A stretch of 64,000 nt of DNA from the NCBI RefSeq assembly GCF_009729855.1, contig NZ_WODA01000002.1, positions 310,001-374,000 on the forward strand, written 5' to 3'. Made by a program: the position numbers and the translations under genes. Within the stretch, counting starts at the first letter, position 1; each line of letters begins with the position of its first letter. The notes under the pieces are model-generated. The model saw only the letters and a program-made list of their open reading frames with translations, did not search any database and was not told where the DNA came from. The stretch comes from Agromyces luteolus. Lineage in GTDB: Bacteria > Actinomycetota > Actinomycetes > Actinomycetales > Microbacteriaceae. Below, piece after piece: positions 51,429 through 60,609 of the stretch.

Positions 51429-52661
51429 ATGGCCAGCGTCAAGGCGAGCGCGGCGGTCTCGCACGTCGGTCGGGTCCGCGCGAGCAACCAGGACTCCGGC
51501 TACGCCGGCCGCCGACTCTTCCTCGTCGCCGACGGCATGGGCGGCCACGCGGGCGGTGACGTCGCGAGCGCCATCGCGACCCGGCGCATCGCCGACGCCG
51601 ACGCCGACTACGACTCGTCGGCGGACGCCGCGGCGGCGCTCGAGTCCGCGCTCCTCTCCGCGAACCGGAACCTCGAGGAGACGGTCGCCGAGCACTCGGA
51701 GCTGACCGGCATGGGCACCACGACGAGTGCGATGCTGGTGCAGCAGGACCGCGTGGTCATCGCGCACATCGGCGATTCGCGCGTCTACCTCCTCCGCTCG
51801 GGCGAGCTCAGCCAGGTCTCCACCGACCACACGTTCGTCCAGCGACTGGTCGACGCGGGCCGCATCACGGCCGAGGAGGCCATGGTCCACCCGCGCCGGT
51901 CGGTGCTCATGCGCGTGCTCGGCGACGTCGAGGCATCCCCCGAGATCGACACCATGGTGATCGACACCCATCCCGGGGACCGGTGGATGCTGTGCTCCGA
52001 CGGGCTCTCGGGCGTCGTCTCCTTCGACGACATCCACGAGATGCTCTCGGCGGACGCCGGTGCCAAGCAGGTCGCCGACCGGCTGGTGAAGGCGTCGCTC
52101 GACGGCGGCGCCCCCGACAACGTGACCGTGGTCGTCGTGGACATCGGCGACCCGCCCGCACCCGACACGCCGCCGTTGATCGTCGGCTCGGCCGCCGCAC
52201 CGCTCGCCTTCGGCACCGCGCCCGAGCCGGCGCGCCGACCGGGCATCCGCCTCACGCCCTTCCGCCCGCACCCCGTGCAGGAGACGCACTTCGAGCCCGA
52301 CTCCGAGGAGTACTTCGACGAGCTGATCGAGGAGGACGAGCGCCGGCGCCGGCGTCGGCGCATCATGTGGGGCGTCTGGATCGCGCTGCTCATCGGCGCG
52401 ATCGTCACCGTGACCGCGCTCGGATACCAGTGGACGCAGACGCGGTACTACGTCGGCGAGTACAACGGCCGCGTCGCGATCTACCAGGGCATCCAGCAGG
52501 ACCTCGGCCCGATCTCCCTGCACCGACTCCATTCGGAGACGCCGGTCGACATCGCCGACCTGAAGGCGTACGACCAGCAGCGCGTCGAGCAGACGATCAC
52601 GGCGGGCACGCTCGAGGAGGCCATGCGCATCACGGACCGATTGGAGGAGTCCGTTGACTGA
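51429..52661 (+). CDS. pstP: PstP, PP2C-type Ser/Thr protein phosphatase
   Basis: A 410-residue phosphatase opposing PknA/PknB. Cytoplasmic PPM/PP2C domain (about 5-240) with metal-binding motifs RVRASNQDS, VADGMGGHAGG, HIGDSRVYLL, CSDGLSG and PDNVTVVVVD. One transmembrane helix (about 313-335, after an RRRRRR stop-transfer run) and a small extracytoplasmic domain (about 336-410) shorter than in Mycobacterium. Overlaps the TTG start of rodA. Confidence 0.95.
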   Translation: MASVKASAAVSHVGRVRASNQDSGYAGRRLFLVADGMGGHAGGDVASAIATRRIADADADYDSSADAAAALESALLSANRNLEETVAEHSELTGMGTTTSAMLVQQDRVVIAHIGDSRVYLLRSGELSQVSTDHTFVQRLVDAGRITAEEAMVHPRRSVLMRVLGDVEASPEIDTMVIDTHPGDRWMLCSDGLSGVVSFDDIHEMLSADAGAKQVADRLVKASLDGGAPDNVTVVVVDIGDPPAPDTPPLIVGSAAAPLAFGTAPEPARRPGIRLTPFRPHPVQETHFEPDSEEYFDELIEEDERRRRRRRIMWGVWIALLIGAIVTVTALGYQWTQTRYYVGEYNGRVAIYQGIQQDLGPISLHRLHSETPVDIADLKAYDQQRVEQTITAGTLEEAMRITDRLEESVD

Positions 52662-54054
52662 CCGAAGCGCGGCCCGCGCGCCCGAGCGCGCTCCCGCGAC
52701 GGGGAGCGTCCGCCGAATCCGCATGCCGCAGAAGCTGCGGAACCTCGAGCTCGGCCTGCTCATCGTCGCGTGCGTGATCAACGCGGGCGCCATCGTGCTC
52801 GTGCAGCTCGGCGCGCTCGGGCGGATCGACACCCAGCTCGTGCTGCTCGGTGCCGGGCTCTCGGTACTGGTGTTCGGCCTGCACGTCGCGATGCGCTTCG
52901 TGGCGCGCGACGCCGATCCGTTCCTCCTGCCGATCGCGACCGTGCTGAACGGACTCGGCATCGCGATGATCTACCGCATCGACATCGCCTACGGCGACGC
53001 CGGATGGGAGAGCGCGGCGGTCCGCCAGATCGTGTGGAGCGTGATCGCGATCGTCGCGGCCCTCGCGACGATCCTGCTGATCCGCAACCACCGCACGCTG
53101 TTCCGCTACACCTACCTCTCGGGGCTCATCGCGATCGTCCTCCTGCTGCTGCCCCTCGTCCCGGGGCTCGGCCAGACCCGCGGGGGCGCGCGCGTCTGGA
53201 TCGGGATCGGCGACCTCGTCACGTTCCAGCCGGGCGAGATCGCGAAGATCGCGCTGGCCGTCTTCTTCGCGGGCTACCTGGTCCGCAATCGAGACTCCCT
53301 CTCGATGGTCGGCCGGACCTTCCTCGGCATGCGGTTCCCGCGCGGACGCGACCTCGGCCCGCTCCTCGTGGTCTGGGCGCTGTCGATGGCGGTCATCGTC
53401 TTCCAGCGCGACCTCGGCACGGCGCTCCTCTACTTCGGGCTCTTCCTCGTCATGCTGTACGTCGCCACGAGCCGGCTCTCGTGGGTCGTGCTCGGCCTCA
53501 GCATGTTCTTCGCCGGCGCGATCATCGCCAGCCAGACCCTCGACTACGTCAACGGACGCTTCCAGAACTGGCTCAACGCGTTCGACCCCGCCGTCTACGA
53601 CGCGCAGGGCGGCTCGTTCCAGCTCGTGCAGGGCCTGTTCGGCCTCGCCAACGGCGGCCTGATCGGCACGGGCCTGGGCCAGGGGCGCCCCGACCTCACG
53701 CCCGTCCCCCAGTCGGACTACATCATCGCGAGCCTCGGCGAGGAGCTCGGCCTCGCCGGCCTCTTCGCGATCCTCGCGCTGTACGTGCTCTTCGTGGCCC
53801 GCGGGTTCCGCATCGGCTTCGCCGGGCAGGACGACTTCGGCAAGCTCCTCGGCGTCGGGCTCTCGTTCGTCGTGGCCCTCCAGGTCTTCATCGTCGTCGG
53901 CGGCGTGACCCGGGTCATCCCCCTCACGGGCCTGACGACGCCGTTCCTCGCGGCCGGTGGTTCCTCGCTCGTCGCCAACTGGATCATCGTCGCGCTGCTG
54001 CTCCGGCTCTCCGACACGGTCCGCAACCACCCGAGGCTGGTGATCGACGGATGA
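52654..54054 (+). CDS. rodA: RodA/FtsW-type SEDS peptidoglycan glycosyltransferase
   Basis: A 466-residue SEDS-family polymerase with about 10-12 transmembrane helices. Conserved segments: RGGARVWIGIGDLVTFQPGEIAK (about 173-195), FQRDLGTALLYFGLF (about 250-264) and the C-terminal VTRVIPLTGLTTPFLAAGGSSL (about 420-441). It works with the class B PBP encoded next. TTG start at 52654 is supported by GGAGGAG four bases before it and by the family N-terminus; it overlaps the pstP stop. Overlaps pbpA by ATGA. Confidence 0.95.
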   Translation: MTDRSAARAPERAPATGSVRRIRMPQKLRNLELGLLIVACVINAGAIVLVQLGALGRIDTQLVLLGAGLSVLVFGLHVAMRFVARDADPFLLPIATVLNGLGIAMIYRIDIAYGDAGWESAAVRQIVWSVIAIVAALATILLIRNHRTLFRYTYLSGLIAIVLLLLPLVPGLGQTRGGARVWIGIGDLVTFQPGEIAKIALAVFFAGYLVRNRDSLSMVGRTFLGMRFPRGRDLGPLLVVWALSMAVIVFQRDLGTALLYFGLFLVMLYVATSRLSWVVLGLSMFFAGAIIASQTLDYVNGRFQNWLNAFDPAVYDAQGGSFQLVQGLFGLANGGLIGTGLGQGRPDLTPVPQSDYIIASLGEELGLAGLFAILALYVLFVARGFRIGFAGQDDFGKLLGVGLSFVVALQVFIVVGGVTRVIPLTGLTTPFLAAGGSSLVANWIIVALLLRLSDTVRNHPRLVIDG

Positions 54055-55505
54055 ACCGCGAACTCAAGCGGGTGACCATCGTCTCCCTCCTCATGTTCCT
54101 CACGCTCTTCGTCGCGTCGACGATCATCCAGTACGCGCAGGCCGACAACCTCGCCGCCGACCCGCGCAACGCGCGGACGCTCTACCAGAGCTACTCGGTC
54201 GAACGCGGGCCGATCCTCGTCGGCGGCGACCCGATCGCGTTCTCCGAGCCGTCCGACGACGACTACAAGTTCCAGCGCATCTACGCGAACGGTCCGCTGT
54301 ACGCACCGGTCACCGGCTTCATCCCGGTGAACGGCGAGGCGACCGGTCTCGAGGGCTCGCTGAACGCCGAGCTCAGCGGCACGTCGGAGTCGCAGTTCTT
54401 CGATTCGCTGAACCGGCTCATCTCCGGGCAGGACCCGATGGGCGCCTCGGTCGAGGTCACCATCGACCCGGTGGCCCAGCAGGCCGCGTGGGACGCGCTC
54501 GGCGACTACACGGGCGCGATCATCGTGACGCAGCCGAGCAGCGGCCGCATCGTCGCGATGGTCACGAAGCCCACCTACGACCCGAACAGCCTCGCGGTGC
54601 ACAACGGCGAGGAGGTCGACCAGACCTACCGGAACCTCGTCGAGGACCCGGGCGACCCGCTCTTCAATCGCGCGACCGGCGGCGACATGAACCCGCCCGG
54701 ATCGGTGTTCAAGCTGGTGATGACCGCCGCCGCGCTCGAGTCCGGCCAGTACACGCCCGACAGCACCTTCCCGAACCCAGCGGAGTTCACCCTCCCCGAG
54801 ACGAGCTCGGTCGTGCGGAACTCGAGCGGCGGCACCTGCGGCGGCGGCTCCGAGGTCACGCTCGCGACCGCCCTCCGGCTGTCGTGCAACATCCCGTTCG
54901 CCGAACTCGCGCTGGAGCTCGGCGACGACGCGATCCGTGCGCAGGCCGAGAAGTTCGGCTTCAACTCGAACTTCTCGATCCCGAACCCCACCGAGACGAG
55001 CACGTACCCGGCGAACCCCGACGCGCCGCAGACCGCGCTGAGCGGCTTCGGGCAGGGCGACGTGCGAGCGACGCCGATGCAGATGGCGATGGTCTCCGCC
55101 GCGATCGCCAACGGCGGGATCGTGATGGACCCCGACCTCGTCGAGTCGATCACGGCGCCCGACTTCCGCCCGATCGAGGAGTTCGACGCCACGCAGTTCG
55201 GACGTGCGATCAGCGAGTCGACGGCCCGGACCATGACCGAGATGATGGTCAACGGCGTCGAGAACGGTGCTGCGAGTAATGCAAGAATAGACGGCGTCAG
55301 CGTGGCCGGTAAGACGGGTACAGCGGAGAACGGCGAGGACGATCCCTACACCTTGTGGTTCACAGGTTTTGCCCCCGCCGACGACCCTCAGTATGCGATC
55401 ACGGTGCTCGTGGAAGACGGCGGAGGGCTTGGTCAGGAGGGGTTCGGCAATCTGATTGCCGCGCCATTGGCGAAACAGGTACTAGAGGCGGTGCTGAACA
55501 AATGA
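54051..55505 (+). CDS. pbpA: PbpA, class B penicillin-binding protein
   Basis: A 484-residue transpeptidase: N-terminal membrane anchor (about 8-28), dimerisation domain, and transpeptidase domain with catalytic Ser218 in GSVFK, SCN (about 282-284) and K421-TG in KTGTAENG. Partner of RodA in septal or polar wall synthesis. Codon use changes sharply at about 55265: AGT, AAT, GCA, AGA, ATA, ACA, CTT, ATT, AAA, GTA and CTA appear within the last 80 codons and are nearly absent elsewhere. Overlaps pknA by ATGA. Confidence 0.95.
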   Translation: MNRELKRVTIVSLLMFLTLFVASTIIQYAQADNLAADPRNARTLYQSYSVERGPILVGGDPIAFSEPSDDDYKFQRIYANGPLYAPVTGFIPVNGEATGLEGSLNAELSGTSESQFFDSLNRLISGQDPMGASVEVTIDPVAQQAAWDALGDYTGAIIVTQPSSGRIVAMVTKPTYDPNSLAVHNGEEVDQTYRNLVEDPGDPLFNRATGGDMNPPGSVFKLVMTAAALESGQYTPDSTFPNPAEFTLPETSSVVRNSSGGTCGGGSEVTLATALRLSCNIPFAELALELGDDAIRAQAEKFGFNSNFSIPNPTETSTYPANPDAPQTALSGFGQGDVRATPMQMAMVSAAIANGGIVMDPDLVESITAPDFRPIEEFDATQFGRAISESTARTMTEMMVNGVENGAASNARIDGVSVAGKTGTAENGEDDPYTLWFTGFAPADDPQYAITVLVEDGGGLGQEGFGNLIAAPLAKQVLEAVLNK

Positions 55506-57187
55506 GACCGAGTGCTGGGCTCACCTTCGGTGGACGGTACGAGCTGCAGTCCCGGATCGCCATCGGCGGCATGGGCGAGGTGTGGCAGGCCACCGACCTG
55601 GTCATCGGCCGTCAGGTGGCGCTGAAGATCCTCAAGGACGAATACCTCGGCGACCCGGGCTTCCTCGAGCGCTTCCGCGCCGAGGCGCGTCACGCCGCGC
55701 TCGTGAACCACGAGGGCATCGCCAACGTGTTCGACTACGGCGAGGAGGAGGGCAGCGCCTACCTCGTGATGGAGCTCGTCCCCGGCGAGGCGCTCTCGAC
55801 CATTCTCGAGCGCGAGCACGTGCTCTCGACCGACAAGGTCCTCGACATCGTCGCGCAGACCGCCGCCGCACTGCAGGCCGCGCACGCGGCCGGCCTCGTG
55901 CACCGCGACATCAAGCCGGGCAACCTGCTGATCACGCCTGACGGCCGCGTGAAGATCACCGACTTCGGCATCGCGCGCATCGCCGACCAGGTGCCGCTCA
56001 CCGCGACCGGCCAGGTCATGGGCACGGTGCAGTACCTCTCGCCCGAGCAGGCGTCCGGCCACCCGGCCTCGCCGACCACCGACATCTACTCGCTCGGCAT
56101 CGTCGCGTACGAGTGCCTCGCGGGTCGCCGCCCGTTCACGGGCGAGTCGCAGGTCGCGATCGCGATGGCGCAGATCAACGAGACCCCGCCCGACCTGCCC
56201 GTCACGGTCTCCGAGCCGGTGCGGAACCTCGTCTACTCGTGCATCGCGAAGAACCCGGCGGATCGTCCGCAGACCGCGGCGCACCTCGCGCGCGCGGCCA
56301 CCGCCCTGCGCCGCGGCGACGTCCAGGCCGCGGCCGCGGCCGTCCCGGCGGTGCTCGGCGCGGCGGCCGGCCTGACCGCGGCCACCATGCTGATGCCCCA
56401 GTCGGGAGCTCCCACCGCCGCGACGACCGTGCTCGCCGCCGGTGCGGGCGTGCCCGAGGGCGAGGAGGAGGAGCAGCCGACCGAGCGCAAGCGCAGCCCG
56501 TGGACGTGGCCGCTCATCGTCCTCATCATCCTGCTCGCGCTCGTCCTCATCGGCACGCTCATCGCGCTCGCGCTGAACAGCGGCAACCGCCCCGCCGCGT
56601 CCACGTCCAGCGGACCGCCGACCACCGCGACGACGGCGCCGCCGACCTCGTCGAGTGCGCCGCCGCCCGAGACCACCACCGCGGCCCCGACGACGGAGCA
56701 GGTCGACCGCGCTGCCTACATCGGCCGGAACGTCGACGACGTCCGCACCGAGCTCGAGGGCCTCGGCTTCGTCGTGAGCACCCAGGAGGGCGCGCCGGCG
56801 ACCACCCCCGACCAGGCCAACACGGTCTCCGACGTGAACCCGAGCGGTCCTGTCCAGATCGGCTCCACCATCACGGTCACCTACCTCGGCGCACCCGAGA
56901 CCCCGAGCGCGCCGGCGAACGCGCCGACCGTCAACCCGGCGGACGTCGCATCCGGCGGGATCGTCCAGGTGAGCTGGCCCGCGGCGACCTGCCCGTCCGG
57001 GCAGCAGCTGAGCGGCTACGAGGTCGCCGTGACGAACGACGCCACGGCGCCGAGCCCGGTCGGCGCGGGCACGACGAGCGTCAACGTGCAGGCGGGGAAC
57101 CAGGACTTCGAGGTCACCTACCGGTACTTCTGCGGCCAGCTCGACTCGCCGTTCTCGCCGGCCGCCGCGGTGACCATCCAGCCCTAG
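55502..57187 (+). CDS. pknA: PknA-type Ser/Thr protein kinase
   Basis: A 561-residue transmembrane kinase. Kinase domain about 10-270: glycine loop IGGMGEVW, VALKILK, catalytic HRDIKPGN, DFG as DFGIAR, and MGTVQYLSPEQ. Then an Ala-rich segment, a transmembrane helix (about 335-359), a Thr/Pro/Ser linker, one PASTA domain (about 402-465) and an Fn3-like C-terminal domain (about 470-561) with two cysteines. The extracellular part is larger than in mycobacterial PknA, which lacks PASTA. The first 15 codons share the unusual codon use of the pbpA tail. Confidence 0.93.
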   Translation: MRPSAGLTFGGRYELQSRIAIGGMGEVWQATDLVIGRQVALKILKDEYLGDPGFLERFRAEARHAALVNHEGIANVFDYGEEEGSAYLVMELVPGEALSTILEREHVLSTDKVLDIVAQTAAALQAAHAAGLVHRDIKPGNLLITPDGRVKITDFGIARIADQVPLTATGQVMGTVQYLSPEQASGHPASPTTDIYSLGIVAYECLAGRRPFTGESQVAIAMAQINETPPDLPVTVSEPVRNLVYSCIAKNPADRPQTAAHLARAATALRRGDVQAAAAAVPAVLGAAAGLTAATMLMPQSGAPTAATTVLAAGAGVPEGEEEEQPTERKRSPWTWPLIVLIILLALVLIGTLIALALNSGNRPAASTSSGPPTTATTAPPTSSSAPPPETTTAAPTTEQVDRAAYIGRNVDDVRTELEGLGFVVSTQEGAPATTPDQANTVSDVNPSGPVQIGSTITVTYLGAPETPSAPANAPTVNPADVASGGIVQVSWPAATCPSGQQLSGYEVAVTNDATAPSPVGAGTTSVNVQAGNQDFEVTYRYFCGQLDSPFSPAAAVTIQP

Positions 57188-57223
57188 CATCCCCGGAACG
57201 AGCCCTACACGAACGGAGACACC

Positions 57224-58918
57224 GTGAACGATGACGAACGCATGCTCGCGGGTCGGTACCGCGTGGGTGCGCTCATCGGTCGCGGTGGCATGTCCGACGT
57301 CCACGTCGGAACCGACAGCCGTCTCGGGCGACAGGTCGCGATCAAGCTGCTGAAGCCGCAGCTCGCCACCGACCCGGCGTTCCGGATGCGGTTCCGGCAG
57401 GAGGCGCAGTCGGCGGCGCGGATGGCGCACCCGACGATCGTCCGCGTCTTCGACGCCGGCGAGGAGACGGTGCTCGACTCGTCCGGTCACGAGGTGCAGC
57501 TGCCCTTCATCGTCATGGAGTACGTCGAGGGGCGCCTGCTGAAGGACATCATCCACGACGGTCCGCTCGATCCGACGGCCGCCGCCCGGGTGATCGACGG
57601 GGTGCTCACGGCGCTCGAGTACTCGCATCGCGCCGGCGTCGTGCATCGCGACATCAAGCCCGGCAACATCATGATCACCACCGGCGGCCAGGTGAAGGTC
57701 ATGGACTTCGGGATCGCCCGGGCCGTGTCCGACTCGGCGACGACCGTCGCCCAGACCACGGCGATCCTCGGCACCGCATCGTACTTCTCGCCCGAGCAGG
57801 CCAAGGGCGAGACCGTCGATGCGCGGACCGACCTCTACAGCACCGGCGTCGTGCTGTTCGAGCTCCTCACCGGTCGTCCGCCGTTCCGCGGCGACACCCC
57901 GGTCGCCGTGGCCTACCAGCACGTCAGCGAGCGGCCGGTCAAGCCGAGCGTGATCAACCCGAAGGTCTCCCCGGCGCTCGACGCGGTCGTCATGCACGCC
58001 CTCGCGAAGGACCGCACGACCCGGTACCAGACGGCGGCCGAGTTCCGCGCCGACGTCGAGGCCGCGGCATCCGGTCGGATCCCCGTCCCGAAGAAGACCG
58101 ACGAGACGGCGCTGTTCTTCGGAACGCCCACGGGCTCGCTGTCGACGTCCGAGCTCGCGCTGCGCCAGCTCACCGAGGACGACACGATGACGCGGACCCA
58201 GCGCCGGCCGCCTGCGATCTGGATCTGGTCGGGCATCATCGCGGTCGTCGTGATCGTCGTCGCCGTCATGTACTGGGCGTTCAACCTCCAGCCGAGCGAC
58301 ACGCTCCCCTCGAACGCCCGCGAGGTCCCGCAGTTGAGCGGCTCGACGTGGGAGGAAGCGGCGAACGAGCTGCAGGCGCTCACGCTGCCGCCCACCCGGA
58401 TGGATCGGGTGAGCGACACGGTACCCGCGGGGCAGGTCATCGAGACCGAGCCGGCCGCGGGCGAGATCGTCGACACCGGCACGCCGGTCAGCGTGTTCGT
58501 GTCCACCGGTCGCGAGGCGGTCTCGGTGCCCGACGTCGTCAACATGCAGCTCGACCAGGCGAAGACCGCCATCACCGACGCCGGCCTCGCCGCGGGATCG
58601 GAGACGCGGCAGAACTCGCCGACCGTGGGTGCCGGGGTCGTCATCTCGACCGATCCGGAGGGCGGCTCGTCGGTGGATCAGGGCAGCGCCGTGAACTTCA
58701 CGATCTCGTCGGGCAACGTCACGCTGCCCGACCTCACCGGGCAGTCGTTGCAGGCGGCGTCGTCGTACCTCGGCACGTCGTCGCTTCAGCTGACGCCGAC
58801 GCCCGTGCCCGATTCGAGTTGCGCGTCCGAGCCGGGCTCGCCCGTCATCCGCCAGTCGCCGGCACCCGGAGACGTGCCGCAGAAGTCCGCGGTCGAGCTC
58901 GTCTACTGCGCGGGCTGA
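57224..58918 (+). CDS. pknB: PknB, PASTA Ser/Thr protein kinase
   Basis: A 564-residue kinase. Kinase domain about 10-275 with IGRGGMSDVHVG, VAIKLLKPQ, HRDIKPGN, DFGIAR and GTASYFSPEQAKGE; juxtamembrane region with phosphorylatable TRTQ; transmembrane helix (about 332-354); three PASTA domains (about 365-428, 430-496, 498-563) that sense peptidoglycan fragments. Master kinase of wall growth and division. GTG start at 57224. Convergent with pabA 21 bases downstream. Confidence 0.95.
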   Translation: MNDDERMLAGRYRVGALIGRGGMSDVHVGTDSRLGRQVAIKLLKPQLATDPAFRMRFRQEAQSAARMAHPTIVRVFDAGEETVLDSSGHEVQLPFIVMEYVEGRLLKDIIHDGPLDPTAAARVIDGVLTALEYSHRAGVVHRDIKPGNIMITTGGQVKVMDFGIARAVSDSATTVAQTTAILGTASYFSPEQAKGETVDARTDLYSTGVVLFELLTGRPPFRGDTPVAVAYQHVSERPVKPSVINPKVSPALDAVVMHALAKDRTTRYQTAAEFRADVEAAASGRIPVPKKTDETALFFGTPTGSLSTSELALRQLTEDDTMTRTQRRPPAIWIWSGIIAVVVIVVAVMYWAFNLQPSDTLPSNAREVPQLSGSTWEEAANELQALTLPPTRMDRVSDTVPAGQVIETEPAAGEIVDTGTPVSVFVSTGREAVSVPDVVNMQLDQAKTAITDAGLAAGSETRQNSPTVGAGVVISTDPEGGSSVDQGSAVNFTISSGNVTLPDLTGQSLQAASSYLGTSSLQLTPTPVPDSSCASEPGSPVIRQSPAPGDVPQKSAVELVYCAG

Positions 58919-58939
58919 GCGACCGCTTCGGCCCGGGCC

Positions 58940-59578
58940 TCAGCTCGCGCGCACGAGCGGGTGGAGCGACTGCGCGCGCTCGCGCGCCTCGGGCAGCCCC
59001 GCGAGCGCGAGCCAGTTGCCGAGCATCCGGTAGCCGCCCTCGGTGAGCACCGACTCGGGGTGGAACTGGACGCCGAGGATCGGTGCCGTCGCGTGGCGAA
59101 GCCCCATGATGACGCCGCCCTCGGTGCGGCTGGTGACGACCAGGTCGTCGGGCACGGTGCCGTCGACCACCGCGAGGGAGTGGTACCGGGTCGCCGTGAA
59201 GTGCTGCGGGACGCCGTCGTAGAACGGGCTGTCGTCGTGGACGACCTGCGAGGTCTTGCCGTGCATGAGCTCCTCGGCGTTCGTGACGACGGCACCGAAC
59301 GCCTCGGCGATCGCCTGGTGCCCGAGGCACACGCCGAGGATGGGCTGGCCCGAGGCGAGCGCGGCCTCGACGACCGGGATCGAGACTCCCGCGTCGGCGG
59401 GCTTGCCCGGACCGGGCGAGATGAGCACGGCGTCGTACTCGGCGATCCGCTCGGCGACGTCCTCGACGGCGATGTCGTCGTTGCGGACGACGTCGGTCTC
59501 GGCGCCGAGCTCCTGCAGGTACCCGTTCAGGGTGTAGACGAAGCTGTCGTAGTTGTCGATGACGAGGATCCGGGTCAT
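58940..59578 (-). CDS. pabA: PabA/TrpG-type glutamine amidotransferase
   Basis: A 212-residue class I glutamine amidotransferase that supplies ammonia to anthranilate or aminodeoxychorismate synthase. Triad: Cys84 in GVCLGHQAI, His and Glu in VQFHPESVLT (about 176-185). N-terminus ILVIDNYDSFVYTL is diagnostic. In Mycobacterium the orthologue in this position (trpG/pabA) is next to pknB. Start 59578 overlaps the small membrane protein stop by ATGA. Confidence 0.92.
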   Translation of the reverse strand: MTRILVIDNYDSFVYTLNGYLQELGAETDVVRNDDIAVEDVAERIAEYDAVLISPGPGKPADAGVSIPVVEAALASGQPILGVCLGHQAIAEAFGAVVTNAEELMHGKTSQVVHDDSPFYDGVPQHFTATRYHSLAVVDGTVPDDLVVTSRTEGGVIMGLRHATAPILGVQFHPESVLTEGGYRMLGNWLALAGLPEARERAQSLHPLVRAS

Positions 59579-59739
59579 TGCTCCACCGTGACGTCGATTG
59601 GGTTCACGATCCCATCCACCCAGGGGAAGACCCAGGTGAAGAGGACGAAGATCACGCCGGCGAGGATGGCCAGCACGAGGATGACGCGGAACCAGACCGG
59701 TCCCGGCAGGATACGCCACAAGGCCGCGTACACGCTCAT
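59575..59739 (-). CDS. 54-residue single-helix membrane protein
   Basis: A small protein between the sortase and pabA genes with ATGA overlaps at both ends, which supports translation despite its size. One transmembrane helix (about 17-37, VWFRVILVLAILAGVIFVLFT) followed by a short extracytoplasmic segment ending IDVTVEQ. Small hydrophobic proteins occupy this position in other actinobacteria. Function unknown. Confidence 0.8.
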   Translation of the reverse strand: MSVYAALWRILPGPVWFRVILVLAILAGVIFVLFTWVFPWVDGIVNPIDVTVEQ

Positions 59740-60527
59740 CGCCCCCATTCCGCGACCGCTGCCGCGATCTCGTCGGGCGGACCGGCGGAGGCCGGCCGCC
59801 AGGACTCCAGCACGCCGTACGCGATGATCCGCTCCGCCGTCGAGTACAGCGGGTTGCAGCTCGTCAGCGTGATGATCCGGTCGGTCGGGGCGAGGTCGGG
59901 CCGGTGCGGCACGGGCGCGAGCACGCCGACGGTGTCGGGCGTGACGTACTCGAGGTCGCGGAACCGGTACGTGTACCAGCCGTCGGCGGTCTGGATGAAG
60001 ATGCCGTCGCCGAGCCGGAGGCGGTCGATCTCGTGCATTCCGCCGCCGTACGCGCTGCGGTGCGCGGCGATCGCGAAGTTGCCGACGGCTCCCGGCATCT
60101 GCGTGCCCTCGTAGTGGCCGACGCCGAGGTCGACGCTGTTCAGCACGTCGAGCCCGGTCCCCTCGGCGATCGTCCGCTGCGAGTCGGCGCCGAACCTGGG
60201 CACGTACATGACGGCGAACGCCTCCCCGTACGGATGCGCGCCCTCGTCGACCGGCGGCGGCTCCATGCCGTCCTCCACCACGATCTCGTCCGCGAGGTCG
60301 TCGGTCGCCCCGTCGCCGTGCGCACGGGCCTGCTCCTGCCAGTCGAGCGAGAGGTCGGATGCCGCAGCCGACTGCTGCGCGCCCGTGATCGCGTCGTTCC
60401 ACCACATCTGCCAGCCGAGGAACAGCAGCACGAGCGCACCGCCGGTGAGCAGCACCTCGCCGAGCACGCCGATGACGCCGACCCGCCGCCGTCGCGGCGC
60501 GGGCTCCGACGTGGCATCCATCGACAT
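59736..60527 (-). CDS. class E sortase
   Basis: A 263-residue membrane-anchored transpeptidase. N-terminal helix (about 16-38), then the sortase beta-barrel (about 85-240) with catalytic His in AAHRSAYGG (about 150), Cys in TLTSCNPLY (about 218) and the Arg in the following AERIIAYG. Class E enzymes attach surface proteins with LAXTG-like signals. First gene of a three-gene minus-strand operon (sortase, small membrane protein, pabA) linked by ATGA overlaps. Divergent from crgA. Confidence 0.92.
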   Translation of the reverse strand: MSMDATSEPAPRRRRVGVIGVLGEVLLTGGALVLLFLGWQMWWNDAITGAQQSAAASDLSLDWQEQARAHGDGATDDLADEIVVEDGMEPPPVDEGAHPYGEAFAVMYVPRFGADSQRTIAEGTGLDVLNSVDLGVGHYEGTQMPGAVGNFAIAAHRSAYGGGMHEIDRLRLGDGIFIQTADGWYTYRFRDLEYVTPDTVGVLAPVPHRPDLAPTDRIITLTSCNPLYSTAERIIAYGVLESWRPASAGPPDEIAAAVAEWGR

Positions 60528-60596
60528 GTGCGCGAGTCTATTGCGCGGGGCGAGCCCGCCCGCCGGCACTCGGATTCCGGTCCGGACTCGGTGCAG

Positions 60597-60602
60597 TAGA
60601 AT
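60597..60602 (+). promoter_or_regulatory. -10 TAGAAT for crgA, leaderless arrangement
   Basis: TAGAAT lies seven bases before the crgA ATG (60610) without an intervening ribosome binding site. TTCCGG at 60574-60579 is a possible -35 at 17-base spacing. Confidence 0.5.
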
Positions 60603-60609
60603 CTCCGGC

